Assembly: GCA_016935985.1 (NCBI GenBank)
Contig: JAFGPW010000008.1
Span: forward strand, 62,001-126,000
Reading direction: 5' to 3'
DNA from: Candidatus Woesearchaeota archaeon
GTDB taxonomy: Archaea > Nanobdellota > Nanobdellia > Woesearchaeales > JAFGPW01
Length of the DNA stretch: 64,000 bases
Position 1 is the first letter of the stretch. Each line of letters opens with the position of its first letter. The position numbers and the translations under genes are program-made. Shown here piece after piece: positions 40,324 through 48,122 of this stretch. The notes beneath the pieces were generated by a model. That model was given only the letters and a program-made list of their open reading frames with translations. It was not told where the DNA came from and did no database searches.

Positions 40324-41076
40324 TCAGATGACCTCCCCATTGATAAGCCTTTTGGTGAACCGCTCGCCCGGTCGCGCGAACACGCGTTCGGTCGGGCCGA
40401 TCTCGACGATCCGTCCGCGGTTCATCACCAGCACCCGGTCGGCGAGGCGCCGCGCCTGGAAGATGTTGTGGGTCGCGAGCACGATCGTCATGCCGCCCCG
40501 GTTGAGCGCGCGGAGCGCCTGCTCGATGATCGCGGTGTTGAGCGGGTCGATGTCCGCTGTCGGCTCGTCGAGGATGAGCAGCTCCGGGCTGATCGCGATC
40601 ATCCTCGCGAGGAGCACCCGCTGCGCCTCGCCGCCTGAGAGCGTGAGCGCGTTCCTGCCGTCGGCCCGCATCTCGACCGTCTTGAGCGCCTGCTGCACGT
40701 GCCGCCTGATGTCCTGCTCGCCCCTGATCTCGAGGCCGATAGCGACGTTCGCATGCACCGATGCGTTGAAGAGCGAGCACTTCTGGAAGAGCATGCCCAT
40801 GCGCAGGCGCGCCTGCTGCAGCCTGGTGTCACGGTACCACGATGCAGGCCTCCCCCAGAGCGCAAGCGATCCTCCGCTCGGCCGGTCGAGGAGGTTGATG
40901 ATGCGAAGGAGCGTCGTCTTCCCGCACCCGTTCGGGCCGATTATGGCCAAGATTTCTCCTGCCTCAATGTCCAGGGTGATGTCCTCGAGTATGCGCTTCG
41001 TCCCGATGCTCCTCCCGATGCCGTGCAGCCCGACGATCACGTCTCCCCTCCGGTCATGCGTCGGTCGTCCCTTCAT
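40324..41076 (-). CDS. tupC: Tungstate ABC transporter ATP-binding protein
   Basis: The start at 41076 overlaps the permease stop as ATGA; the longer frame runs into the permease gene. Walker A is GPNGCGKTT, the signature LSGGEAQRVLLARM and Walker B LLILDEPTADID with a H-loop in ATHNIFQ. The 250 aa protein is an Opu/Tup/Wtp-type ATPase. With TupA and TupB it imports tungstate (or molybdate), here in the pterin-cofactor operon. Confidence 0.93.
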   Translation of the reverse strand: MKGRPTHDRRGDVIVGLHGIGRSIGTKRILEDITLDIEAGEILAIIGPNGCGKTTLLRIINLLDRPSGGSLALWGRPASWYRDTRLQQARLRMGMLFQKCSLFNASVHANVAIGLEIRGEQDIRRHVQQALKTVEMRADGRNALTLSGGEAQRVLLARMIAISPELLILDEPTADIDPLNTAIIEQALRALNRGGMTIVLATHNIFQARRLADRVLVMNRGRIVEIGPTERVFARPGERFTKRLINGEVI

Positions 41077-41771
41077 CGTCTCACCTGGCTCTGCTGCACA
41101 TGGGTCAAGGCCATGTTGATCATGAACGCGAGGCCGATGAGGATGATCCCGAGCGCCATCGCGAGCTCGAAGTTGCCGCGGCGCGTCTCGAGGACGATTG
41201 CAGTAGTGAGCGCGCGCGTATGGAACCTGATGTTCCCGCCGACGATGATGATCGCTCCCACCTCGGATATCGCCGCCCCGAACCCGGTGACGACCGCGGT
41301 GATGAGCCCGTGCCGCGCCTCGCGCACGAGGTAGAGGACGCGCTGCCCCCCGTCGGCGCCGAGCGAGACGAGGGAGTCGATGAGCGACCTGTCGATCGCG
41401 TTGATCGCCGCTGCCGACACGCCGATGACGATCGGCGTCGCCATGAGCAGCTGTGCGATGATCATCGCGAGGGGCGTGAAGAGCAGGTCGAGCCCGCCGA
41501 GCAGGCCGTCCCTCGAGAGGAACAGGTATACCACGAGGCCGACCACCACCGGCGGGACCGCCATCATCGTGTGGATGAGGCCCATCACCAGCCTTTTCCC
41601 CGCGAAGCGCCGCTGCGCGAGGAGGACCGCCACCGGTATCCCGATGAGCGACGCGAGGACGACTGCGGTGAGCGAGATCCGGAGCGAGAGCCAGGCGATC
41701 GAGAGGACCTCGGGGTCGAGCGTGGCGATGAGCCGGACCGCGTGCAGGACGCTCTCGATGAACACGCCCAT
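41073..41771 (-). CDS. tupB: Tungstate ABC transporter permease
   Basis: The start at 41771 follows GGAGG (9 nt upstream); a longer start at 41804 overlaps tupA. The 232 aa protein has about five TM segments and the BPD_transp_1 cytoplasmic loop with EVGAIIIVGGN preceded by GFGAAISE. The length and the presence of a paired TupA with a TTTS motif favour the TupB type over ModB. It imports tungstate. Confidence 0.92.
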   Translation of the reverse strand: MGVFIESVLHAVRLIATLDPEVLSIAWLSLRISLTAVVLASLIGIPVAVLLAQRRFAGKRLVMGLIHTMMAVPPVVVGLVVYLFLSRDGLLGGLDLLFTPLAMIIAQLLMATPIVIGVSAAAINAIDRSLIDSLVSLGADGGQRVLYLVREARHGLITAVVTGFGAAISEVGAIIIVGGNIRFHTRALTTAIVLETRRGNFELAMALGIILIGLAFMINMALTHVQQSQVRR

Positions 41772-41788
41772 GCTGCCGCGCCTCCACT

Positions 41789-42658
41789 TCAGCCAGCGAC
41801 GCACTCGCCGCGGAGCGGGAAGAAGAGCCGCTCGCCCCCCTTCGTGAAGCTCCCGATGAGCGTCTGGGTCTCCTCGCTCATGAGCCAGTCGGAGAAGTCG
41901 CGCGCCGCCTCCGCCTCGATGTTCCCATGCAGCGCTGGATTGACGAGGATCACGCCGTACTGGTTGATGAGTGTCGGGTCTCCCTCGACGAGTATCACGA
42001 GGTCGGTCTTGTCCTTATAGGCGATGTACGTCGCGCGGTCCGCCATGGTGTACGCCTCCTTCTCGCCGGCGATGAGGATCGTGTCGCCCATGCCGGCCCC
42101 CACCTCCTGGTACCAATCGCCTCCGGGGTCGATCCCCGCCTCCGCCCAGAGCGAGAGCTCCTTCTTGTGCGTGCCCGAGTCGTCGCCGCGCGAGATGAAG
42201 ACCATCCCCTCATCGTCGATCGCGGCGAGCGCCTCGACGACGCCCCTCCCCCTGATCACCGCCGGGTCGTCCTCAGGGCCGATGATGATGAAGTCGTTGT
42301 ACATGACGCACCGGCGGCCGATGCCGTAGCCCTGTTCGACGAACAGCAGCTCGGACTCCGGCGCGTGCACGAGCAGGACATCGGCGTCGCCGCTCTCGCC
42401 GGTCTTGAGCGCCTGGCCGGTCCCGAGCGAGAGCACTTGCACCTCGGCGTTGTGCCGCTGCTCGAAGTCCGGGATGATGTAGTCGAGGAGCCCGGAATCA
42501 TAGGTGCTTGTCGTCGTCGCGAGGATGAGCGTCCGCGGCGGCTCGGGTTCCTGCCTCACGTCGGCCGGCGATCCCTCGCCGATCAGAAGCGCTGCCGCGA
42601 CGATGACGAGCACGACCGCGAGAATCAGCGTACCCGTGATACCTGTCCTGTTTTTCAT
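41789..42658 (-). CDS. tupA: Tungstate-binding protein TupA
   Basis: The ATG at 42658 has GGAAGGG 4 nt upstream; an in-frame ATG at 42673 is also possible. After a TM/signal segment the mature protein starts RTLILATTTSTYDSGLLDYI, and TTTS is the TupA oxyanion-binding motif. MYNDFIIIGPEDDPAVI and FISRGDDSGTHKKELSLW are also TupA-like. It captures tungstate (or molybdate) outside the cell and delivers it to TupB/C. Part of the cofactor operon. Confidence 0.95.
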   Translation of the reverse strand: MKNRTGITGTLILAVVLVIVAAALLIGEGSPADVRQEPEPPRTLILATTTSTYDSGLLDYIIPDFEQRHNAEVQVLSLGTGQALKTGESGDADVLLVHAPESELLFVEQGYGIGRRCVMYNDFIIIGPEDDPAVIRGRGVVEALAAIDDEGMVFISRGDDSGTHKKELSLWAEAGIDPGGDWYQEVGAGMGDTILIAGEKEAYTMADRATYIAYKDKTDLVILVEGDPTLINQYGVILVNPALHGNIEAEAARDFSDWLMSEETQTLIGSFTKGGERLFFPLRGECVAG

Positions 42659-42686
42659 TTTCCCTTCCTTCATAGGTGTTCCCCTT

Positions 42687-43205
42687 TCATTTGTTCATGT
42701 GGTGGACGATGTGCCCGAGCTCGGGCAGGATCAGCCGCTCGAGCGCGAGTCGGCACGCGCCGGGGCTCCCCGGCAGGCAGAAGACGACGGTCCTTCCGAT
42801 GATGCCTGCGGTCGCACGCGAGAGGAGCGCGGCAGAGCCGATCTCCGCGTAGCTAAGCGTCGCGAAGAGCGTGCCGAATGCGGTGAGCTCGGTTTCGAAC
42901 ATCGGCCGGAGGGTCTCGACCGTGATATCGCGAGGGCCGATGCCGGTGCCGCCGGTGGTGATGATGGCGTCGCAGCCCCCCGCCCGTTTGGCGCCATCGA
43001 CCGCGCGTACGAGCTGTGCACCCTCGTCGGGGATCACGGTATGGGAGACGACCGTGTGGCCTACCTGCCTGAGCAGGTCCCCGATGAGCTTCCCGGATTC
43101 GTCGTCCGCGATGTTCCGGGAATCGGACAGCGTGACGACTGCGACCCTCGCGGCCTTCGGCGCGCGGTCCTTGTGCGCCTTCGTCGTCGGTCCTTCTTTC
43201 CTCAT
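42687..43205 (-). CDS. moaB: Molybdopterin adenylyltransferase MoaB/Mog
   Basis: The ATG at 43205 overlaps the moaC stop (ATGA) with AGGTGA upstream; the longer frame is in the moaC gene. The 172 aa protein has the MPT-binding signature TTGGTGIGPRDITVET and CLPGSPGACRLALERL. MoaB/Mog adenylylates molybdopterin before MoeA-dependent metal insertion. The N-terminal RKEGPTTKAHKDRAPK extension is basic and non-conserved. Confidence 0.93.
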   Translation of the reverse strand: MRKEGPTTKAHKDRAPKAARVAVVTLSDSRNIADDESGKLIGDLLRQVGHTVVSHTVIPDEGAQLVRAVDGAKRAGGCDAIITTGGTGIGPRDITVETLRPMFETELTAFGTLFATLSYAEIGSAALLSRATAGIIGRTVVFCLPGSPGACRLALERLILPELGHIVHHMNK

Positions 43206-43639
43206 CCCTTCACCTTCTGCTTGACATGAATGTCGGTGATCCGCGCGGTCGGGTACTGGCCGTCTGCGTCCTTCTCGAGGTACTTGACCATGTCCCATAT
43301 CGTCGCGAGCGCGAGCTCCGTCGCGACGATCGCCTCCATCTCGACCCCGGTCTTTGCGACCGCCGTCACCGACGTCGTCACGATGACACTATCGGCCGAG
43401 ATTTCGAAATCCGTCGCCACCCCGGTGATTGGTATCGGGTGGCAGTGCGGTAGCAGCAGCGGGGTCTGCTTCGCGCCCAGCATGGCGACGAGCTGCGCCG
43501 CCTGGAGGGGATCGCCTTTCTTGATCTTCCCTCCCTTGACTGCAGCTATCGTCGAAGGTTGGAGGAATATCGTCCCCCGTACCGTAGCCATCCTGGTGAC
43601 TGTTTCCTTATCGCGTATGTCAATCATCTCCATCAGCAT
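43202..43639 (-). CDS. moaC: Cyclic pyranopterin monophosphate synthase MoaC
   Basis: The start was taken as the ATG at 43639 with a GGAAG upstream; the alternatives are 43633 and 43627 (MIDIRDKETV). Motifs include KGDPLQAAQLVAM, LLLPHCHPIPITG and AVAKTGVEMEAIVA, containing catalytic Lys and His residues. MoaC converts the MoaA product into cPMP, the first stable pterin intermediate. It overlaps moaA by about 20 nt. Confidence 0.95.
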   Translation of the reverse strand: MLMEMIDIRDKETVTRMATVRGTIFLQPSTIAAVKGGKIKKGDPLQAAQLVAMLGAKQTPLLLPHCHPIPITGVATDFEISADSVIVTTSVTAVAKTGVEMEAIVATELALATIWDMVKYLEKDADGQYPTARITDIHVKQKVKG

Positions 43640-44483
43640 CACTTCCTTCCGGCGCAGGCAGGGACTCGTCCCGCCGCAGGCACGGCCGTATGCGGCCGTC
43701 CGATGTCAGGCGCAGCTTGTCGCAGCGCGCGCAGAGAGCGCTGTTCTGCCTGACCACCTCGACGTCGACCGACGGCAGGCGGTAGACGGTCCGCGCGCCG
43801 GGCCTGCGTTCGATCCGCATCACCGCACGCTTCGCGAGGTCGCGCTCGATGCTGTCGAGCGGGTAGTGATGTTCGGCGTAATAGGCGTCAAAGCCGGGCT
43901 CGCGGGTGTGCATGAGCTCGAGGAGCTGCAGGGTGCAGCCGAGGTCCCGGGCGCAGGAGATCATGCTCTTCACCTGGTCGTCGTTGATCCCCTTCAGCAC
44001 CACCATGTTGAGCTTGATATCGGCGAACCCCGCGCGCTCCGCCGCGACGATCCCCCGCTCGATCGTCTTCCAGTTCTTCGGGAGCGCCTCGTTCACCGAG
44101 TCGCAGCCGATGTTGATGCGCGCGAGCCCCGCCCGCCGCAGGGCCTCTGCGTGCTCCGCGAGGAGGGTGCCGTTCGTGGTCATCGAGACCTCTTCGATCC
44201 CCTGTACCGCCGCAAGTGCGCTGACGATGTCCGCGATGTCGCGCCGCATGAGCGGCTCGCCGCCGGTGATCTTCACCCTCCTGATGCCGTAGCGCGTGAG
44301 CGATGCGGCGATTGCCGCGATGCGCCTGGGCGGGAGCTCGTCCTCCGGCCGCTGCCCCCGCGGCTCGCCTTCCCGGTGGCAGTACGCGCAGTCGAGGTTG
44401 CACCGCTGCGTCACCGAGACGCGCAGCTCGACGGCTGGCCTCGGCTTCTCAGCGATCGCCTGACTGATCCGATCCAAGCGCAT
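43620..44483 (-). CDS. moaA: GTP 3',8-cyclase MoaA (radical SAM)
   Basis: GGAGGAGGT sits 7 nt before the ATG at 44483. The radical-SAM motif is CNLDCAYC, followed by KITGGEPLMRRDI. The C-terminal second cluster ligands are CARCDKLRLTSDGRIRPC (C-x2-C-x13-C). MoaA lacks a terminal GG tail in this copy (it ends GSDADGDD), unlike many bacterial MoaA, though that tail is essential in E. coli. It performs the first step of pterin-cofactor synthesis. Confidence 0.94.
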   Translation of the reverse strand: MRLDRISQAIAEKPRPAVELRVSVTQRCNLDCAYCHREGEPRGQRPEDELPPRRIAAIAASLTRYGIRRVKITGGEPLMRRDIADIVSALAAVQGIEEVSMTTNGTLLAEHAEALRRAGLARINIGCDSVNEALPKNWKTIERGIVAAERAGFADIKLNMVVLKGINDDQVKSMISCARDLGCTLQLLELMHTREPGFDAYYAEHHYPLDSIERDLAKRAVMRIERRPGARTVYRLPSVDVEVVRQNSALCARCDKLRLTSDGRIRPCLRRDESLPAPEGSDADGDD

Positions 44484-44787
44484 GGGCAAACCTCCTCCTC
44501 TCCTTCTCATACCTCTCGAGCAGCCCCTCGCCTGCCGCGGTGAGCGCTGCGCCGCCGCCTGCTTTCCCTCCTTTGGAGGTGCTGACGATCCTCTCGCCGA
44601 GACGGCTTTCCATCCTGTCGATGTAGTTGTGGGCGGTCTTCTCGGTCATGCCGCAGTGCCGCGCTGCTGCCTTGATGGAGCCTGTCGTACGGATCGCGTC
44701 GAGGAGCGCGGACCGTCCCTTCCCCATGAGCGGCTTGCCCTTGTGCTCGAGCCAGAGCCGGTACTTCACCACCACATTCAGGCCCAT
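44449..44787 (-). CDS. ModE-like molybdate/tungstate-responsive winged-helix regulator
   Basis: The start at 44787 is 26 nt from the TATA AATTTAAATA (44808-44817); the longer frame to 45435 is a shadow of the VTT gene. The 112 aa protein matches the ModE N-terminal HTH (LLDAIRTTGSIKAAARHCGM TEKTAHNYIDRME). It lacks the C-terminal oxyanion-binding (TOBE/MOP) domain, so metal sensing, if any, must be indirect. As first gene of the cofactor-transport operon it is the likely local regulator. Its 3' end overlaps moaA by 35 nt. Confidence 0.85.
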   Translation of the reverse strand: MGLNVVVKYRLWLEHKGKPLMGKGRSALLDAIRTTGSIKAAARHCGMTEKTAHNYIDRMESRLGERIVSTSKGGKAGGGAALTAAGEGLLERYEKERRRFAHALGSDQSGDR

Positions 44788-44807
44788 GGGGCCTGCGGCT
44801 CGAATAG

Positions 44808-44817
44808 AATTTAAATA
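44808..44817 (-). promoter_or_regulatory. TATA box of tungsten-cofactor operon
   Basis: On the minus strand TATTTAAATT is centred 26 nt before the ModE-like ATG and is the only promoter I see for the nine-gene operon. Confidence 0.6.
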
Positions 44818-45521
44818 CCTTTCGGCCTGGTCGGGCGGTGGCGCAGCCAGACGTGCCAGACGGCGAGGTAGACCGTGTAGACGGCGATCGCAGCGAAGAG
44901 CGCCTGCACGAGCAGGCGGGAATCGCCGAGGAACGCGTCGCCGAGGATGGTCGTCACGACGATGGCGGGCAGGAGCCCTGCCATGGTCGCGGCGATGAAG
45001 GGCCAGAACGGAAGCCGGATGGCGCCGGCGACATAGGAGAGGATATCGTATGAGGTGAGGGGGTTGAGCCGCAGCAGGAAGAGCCCCATCGTCCCTTTGG
45101 TGCGCAGGAGACGGGCAGCCCGGACGAAGCGGCTGTTCTCCCGCGTGAAGCGCTCGGCGATGGAGCGCGCGTAGGAGTACGAGATCGCCGCGCCTATCGC
45201 GTTCCCGGCCGAGACATAGAGGATCCCCTGCGCCCAGCCGAAGAAGAGCCCGCCGAGGGGGTAGATGAGCGCGCCCGGGATGATGCCGATCACCACCTCG
45301 ATGATGACAAGGAGGATGAAGAGGAGCGCCGACTGCACGGGATGGAGCGATATCAGGGTATCGGAGATTCTCGTGACGTCGCCACGGACGAGGTGCCTGA
45401 CGACGCCGTCGCCGAGATAGCTCAAGGCGGCCCACGCGAGCAGGGCTATGAGTGTCGCGATGTTGAACCAGTCGGACCTCGAGAATGTCCAGCCCCTCTT
45501 GCTGTCCGTCGTTCCGGTCAT
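44811..45521 (-). CDS. VTT/SNARE-associated (DedA/TVP38-like) membrane protein
   Basis: The 236 aa protein has about six TM segments with the VTT core FILLVIIEVVIGIIPGALIY (E and the P in the re-entrant loop), YPLGGLFFGWAQGILY, RSIAERF and LLRLNPLTSYDILSYVAGAI. The family includes lipid scramblases such as TVP38/TMEM64 and DedA. Function in this organism is unknown. The gene ends 23 nt upstream of the ModE-like ATG, overlapping its TATA box. Confidence 0.88.
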   Translation of the reverse strand: MTGTTDSKRGWTFSRSDWFNIATLIALLAWAALSYLGDGVVRHLVRGDVTRISDTLISLHPVQSALLFILLVIIEVVIGIIPGALIYPLGGLFFGWAQGILYVSAGNAIGAAISYSYARSIAERFTRENSRFVRAARLLRTKGTMGLFLLRLNPLTSYDILSYVAGAIRLPFWPFIAATMAGLLPAIVVTTILGDAFLGDSRLLVQALFAAIAVYTVYLAVWHVWLRHRPTRPKGI

Positions 45522-45589
45522 GCGGAATGGAGAAGGGACGGACGCCTATATTATAGTTGCTGTTTTATCCGCTGCGCGGGCGGCATTCC

Positions 45590-46486
45590 TCAGGGCGCCG
45601 GCGCCGCCTTGAGCCTCTCCTTCGCGTCCTTGAGGATCTTGGAGAGGTCGCCCTTGACATCCTGGTACTCCTTCCTGAGGTCCTTGTACTCCTTCGCCGT
45701 CTTCTCGGGCGTCTCGAGGTTGACGACGGTGTAGAACCGCTGGGACTTCTCGAGGAGCTCCTCGAGGATGTGGACCGTGATGCTCCGTTCCCACTCGATC
45801 CCCTTCTCCCTGAAGACCTCGAAGATCTCGTTGAGCTTCTCGAGCGACTTGTTGACCGAGTTGATGATGATCTTGTTGTGGACGACGCACGCATTCTTGG
45901 TGTAGGTGTTCGAGTTCTCCATGCTGAAGAAGTTGATGATGTCGTCGATCACCCCCTCGAGGAACGAGAGGTTCGCCCAGACATCGGAGACCTCGCGGCG
46001 GGTGATGATCCCCTCTTCTGCCTTCGAGACGAGCTTGGAGATATCGACCCTGAAGACGAAGAGGCTCGAGCGGAGCCGGTTGACCTTCTCGTCGAAGCTG
46101 ATCTCATAGATCTCGTTGAGGATCGCCTCCTGCTTCATCGAGACGAGCTTGGATGTCACGACCGCGAGGAGGATCAGGCCGACGACCACCTCGGCGATGG
46201 CGATGATGCGGTGGAACCCGACCGGCAGGAAATCGCCGAAGCCGGTGGATGTCGCGGTGATGAAGGAGAAGTAGATGTGGTCGATGAAGTTCAGCTGCTC
46301 ATGCATCCTGCTGTCATAGAGGTAGGAGCCGCCGGTGGTGCCGAAGTAGTAGATGCCGCCGAAGACCACGAGGATGCCCATCCAGATCAGGAAGATGGTG
46401 CCGAAATTGAGCCTGTCGAGGATGTCGATGATCCGGTTGTTCTGGTTGGTGGTGAAGAGCTTCCCGAAGGCGTCCTTCTTGATCAT
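45590..46486 (-). CDS. Two-TM potassium-channel-like protein with long helical cytoplasmic domain
   Basis: The start at 46486 is 27 nt from the TATA GTTTATAAAAG. TM1 (about 30-48, FLIWMGILVVFGGIYYF), a pore loop with TATSTGFGDFLPV (filter GFGD rather than GYGD) and TM2 (IIAIAEVVVGLILLAVVTS) fit a tetrameric 2-TM ion channel. Residues 120-298 are charged helical (coiled coil), unlike RCK-gated channels. Ion selectivity is inferred only, because GFG also occurs in some K+ channels. Confidence 0.85.
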   Translation of the reverse strand: MIKKDAFGKLFTTNQNNRIIDILDRLNFGTIFLIWMGILVVFGGIYYFGTTGGSYLYDSRMHEQLNFIDHIYFSFITATSTGFGDFLPVGFHRIIAIAEVVVGLILLAVVTSKLVSMKQEAILNEIYEISFDEKVNRLRSSLFVFRVDISKLVSKAEEGIITRREVSDVWANLSFLEGVIDDIINFFSMENSNTYTKNACVVHNKIIINSVNKSLEKLNEIFEVFREKGIEWERSITVHILEELLEKSQRFYTVVNLETPEKTAKEYKDLRKEYQDVKGDLSKILKDAKERLKAAPAP

Positions 46487-46507
46487 GCCCCTTTCTGGGG
46501 GAGGATG

Positions 46508-46518
46508 GTTTATAAAAG
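46508..46518 (-). promoter_or_regulatory. TATA box of channel gene
   Basis: CTTTTATAAAC on the minus strand, 27 nt before the ATG at 46486. Confidence 0.55.
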
Positions 46519-46568
46519 TTTTCGTTCCCGGCCTCAGGCTGAGCACGACTCGAGAGTGGGGATAGCGA

Positions 46569-46871
46569 CTAGTGCTGCTGCGCGTACTGCTGCAGGATCG
46601 GGCTGATCTTGTCCCGGTAGTCCTTCGCGACCTTGAGGATGTCTCCGTGGGCCGGGTTGCCCGGATTGATCTGCTGGTCTATGTCGAGCCGGTACTTCTC
46701 TCTGAGCTTGCCTATCAGGTCGGTCGTCTGGGCGATGAGGCTCCTGACATCGCTTGACTGGCCCATCTCGCTCTCTAGGGGGATATGGACATACTCGAGG
46801 ATCTGGGTGATGGTGTAAGGCTGCCTGCGCTTCTCGATCTGCTCGATGATATCAGGCCGTTGCGGGATCAT
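46569..46871 (-). CDS. Small helical protein, 100 aa, unknown
   Basis: The ATG at 46871 lies about 29 nt from the TATA ATATATATAGT (46895-46905). The charged, mostly helical sequence (IIEQIEKRRQPYTITQILEY, then KLREKYRLDI and ILKVAKDYRDKISPILQQ) ends QYAQQH, with no Cys or signal. No family is recognised. It is divergent from the bactofilin-like gene. Confidence 0.65.
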   Translation of the reverse strand: MIPQRPDIIEQIEKRRQPYTITQILEYVHIPLESEMGQSSDVRSLIAQTTDLIGKLREKYRLDIDQQINPGNPAHGDILKVAKDYRDKISPILQQYAQQH

Positions 46872-46927
46872 GGTGCCCCTATCTTCGCGTCGGCACTATA
46901 TATATCTTGCTCTCTCACGCGGAAAGA

Positions 46928-46935
46928 TTTATATA
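46928..46935 (+). promoter_or_regulatory. TATA box of bactofilin-like gene
   Basis: TTTATATA is 27 nt before the ATG at 46959, and a second ATG with GGGGTGG upstream lies at 46980. Confidence 0.55.
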
Positions 46936-46958
46936 ATCCACTTGCTGATGGTAACATA

Positions 46959-48122
46959 ATGCCATCAGGGGTGGTCTATATGGAAACACGTTGGGTCCTG
47001 TTGCTCATCATCGTCTTCAGCCTCGCCGCAGCGCCGGCGTACGCGATCGCCTTCCGGGGCGGCGACCAGGTGCGCATCGATGAGGACGGCATGCTCCTCG
47101 ACAACACCTACGCGACCGGCGGGGATATCCGGCTCCTCTCAGCGGTCATGGGCGACTTCATGGCTGCCGGAGGGACGGTCGTGGTGGAAGGCAAGGTCGC
47201 AAGGGACGTCGCGATCGCCGGCGGTCAGATACGGCTCGAGAATGACATAGGCCAGGACGCGCGTGTCGTCGGCGGGACGGTATCGGCCGAGGACGACATC
47301 TGGGGCGACCTGGTGGCGGTCGGCGGCAAGATATACGTCGACGATGAGGTGGAGGTGGCTAAAGACGTCTCGCTTGTCGGTGGCGATATCACCCTCCTCG
47401 GGACGGTCAGGGGGGATGCGTCGCTCACCGGCGGGCGGGTGACCTTCGACGGGATCGTCATGGGCGACCTTGACATCGAGTCTGACGACATCACCTTCGG
47501 CGACAACGCAGTGGTGCACGGCAACATCACCTACACAAGCAGGCAGGCGCTCGAACTCACCACCGGCCAGGCGCGGGGCAGGATCTTCCACATCACGCCG
47601 GAGCAGGGCGCGGCGCCCGGTATGGGCGGCCTCTCCATCATGGCCTACCTCGGCTTCCGGCTCATCGGGCTCTTCGCGCTCCTCCTCGTCGGCATCCTCC
47701 TGCTCCTTCTCCTGCCGAACGCGGGAGAAGGGGTCGCGGCCGCCGTCGGCGGCGCGTTCTGGCGCTCGCTCGGGACGGGGCTCCTCTTCCTCATCCTCGT
47801 GCCGGCGATCGTCGTCGCGCTCCTGCTCACCGTCATCGGCATCCCGCTGGGGCTGATCGTCGCCGCGTGCTGGCTCATCGTGCTCTATCTCTCGCGGGTG
47901 TGGGTGGCGCTCTGGATCGGCGACCGGTTCTGGGCGCGCAGCAAGAGGAAGCCGCACCTGGTCCTGCGGTTCGCGGTCGGTCTCCTCTTCTTCTGTATCG
48001 TCTCGCTGATACCAGGGATCGGCCAGCTCGTGCACATCATCGCGGTTCTCGTGGGCGCCGGCGCTCTCTGCCTGTTCGCCGCCGGCTTCGTCGCGGGCGC
48101 GCGGAAGAAGAGGATGCTCTAG
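46959..48122 (+). CDS. Secreted bactofilin-like/polymer-forming repeat protein with C-terminal membrane domain
   Basis: The N-terminus is a signal peptide (METRWVLLLIIVFSLAAAPA, from the second ATG 46980). Residues about 30-205 are beta-helix-like repeats with VxGxxxxD or DVAIAGGQIRLE-type periodicity (VVVEGKVARDVAIAGG, VVGGTVSAEDDIWGDLVAVG, SLVGGDITLLGTVRGDASLT). The C-terminal half has five to six TM segments. The mixture resembles polymer-forming cytoskeletal (bactofilin/DUF4097-type) proteins attached to a membrane anchor. Start choice (46959 or 46980) is uncertain. Confidence 0.82.
   Translation: MPSGVVYMETRWVLLLIIVFSLAAAPAYAIAFRGGDQVRIDEDGMLLDNTYATGGDIRLLSAVMGDFMAAGGTVVVEGKVARDVAIAGGQIRLENDIGQDARVVGGTVSAEDDIWGDLVAVGGKIYVDDEVEVAKDVSLVGGDITLLGTVRGDASLTGGRVTFDGIVMGDLDIESDDITFGDNAVVHGNITYTSRQALELTTGQARGRIFHITPEQGAAPGMGGLSIMAYLGFRLIGLFALLLVGILLLLLLPNAGEGVAAAVGGAFWRSLGTGLLFLILVPAIVVALLLTVIGIPLGLIVAACWLIVLYLSRVWVALWIGDRFWARSKRKPHLVLRFAVGLLFFCIVSLIPGIGQLVHIIAVLVGAGALCLFAAGFVAGARKKRML

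Noticed and set aside
40324-41787. 487-aa minus-strand ORF through tupB into tupC
   Set aside because: Its upstream part is antisense-like, Arg-rich low-complexity sequence overlapping tupB; the TupC protein starts at the ATGA at 41076.
46785-46958. Longer in-frame start of the bactofilin-like gene at 46785
   Set aside because: The TATA at 46928-46935 lies downstream of that ATG, so transcription starts later and the upstream sequence is antisense to the 100-aa gene.
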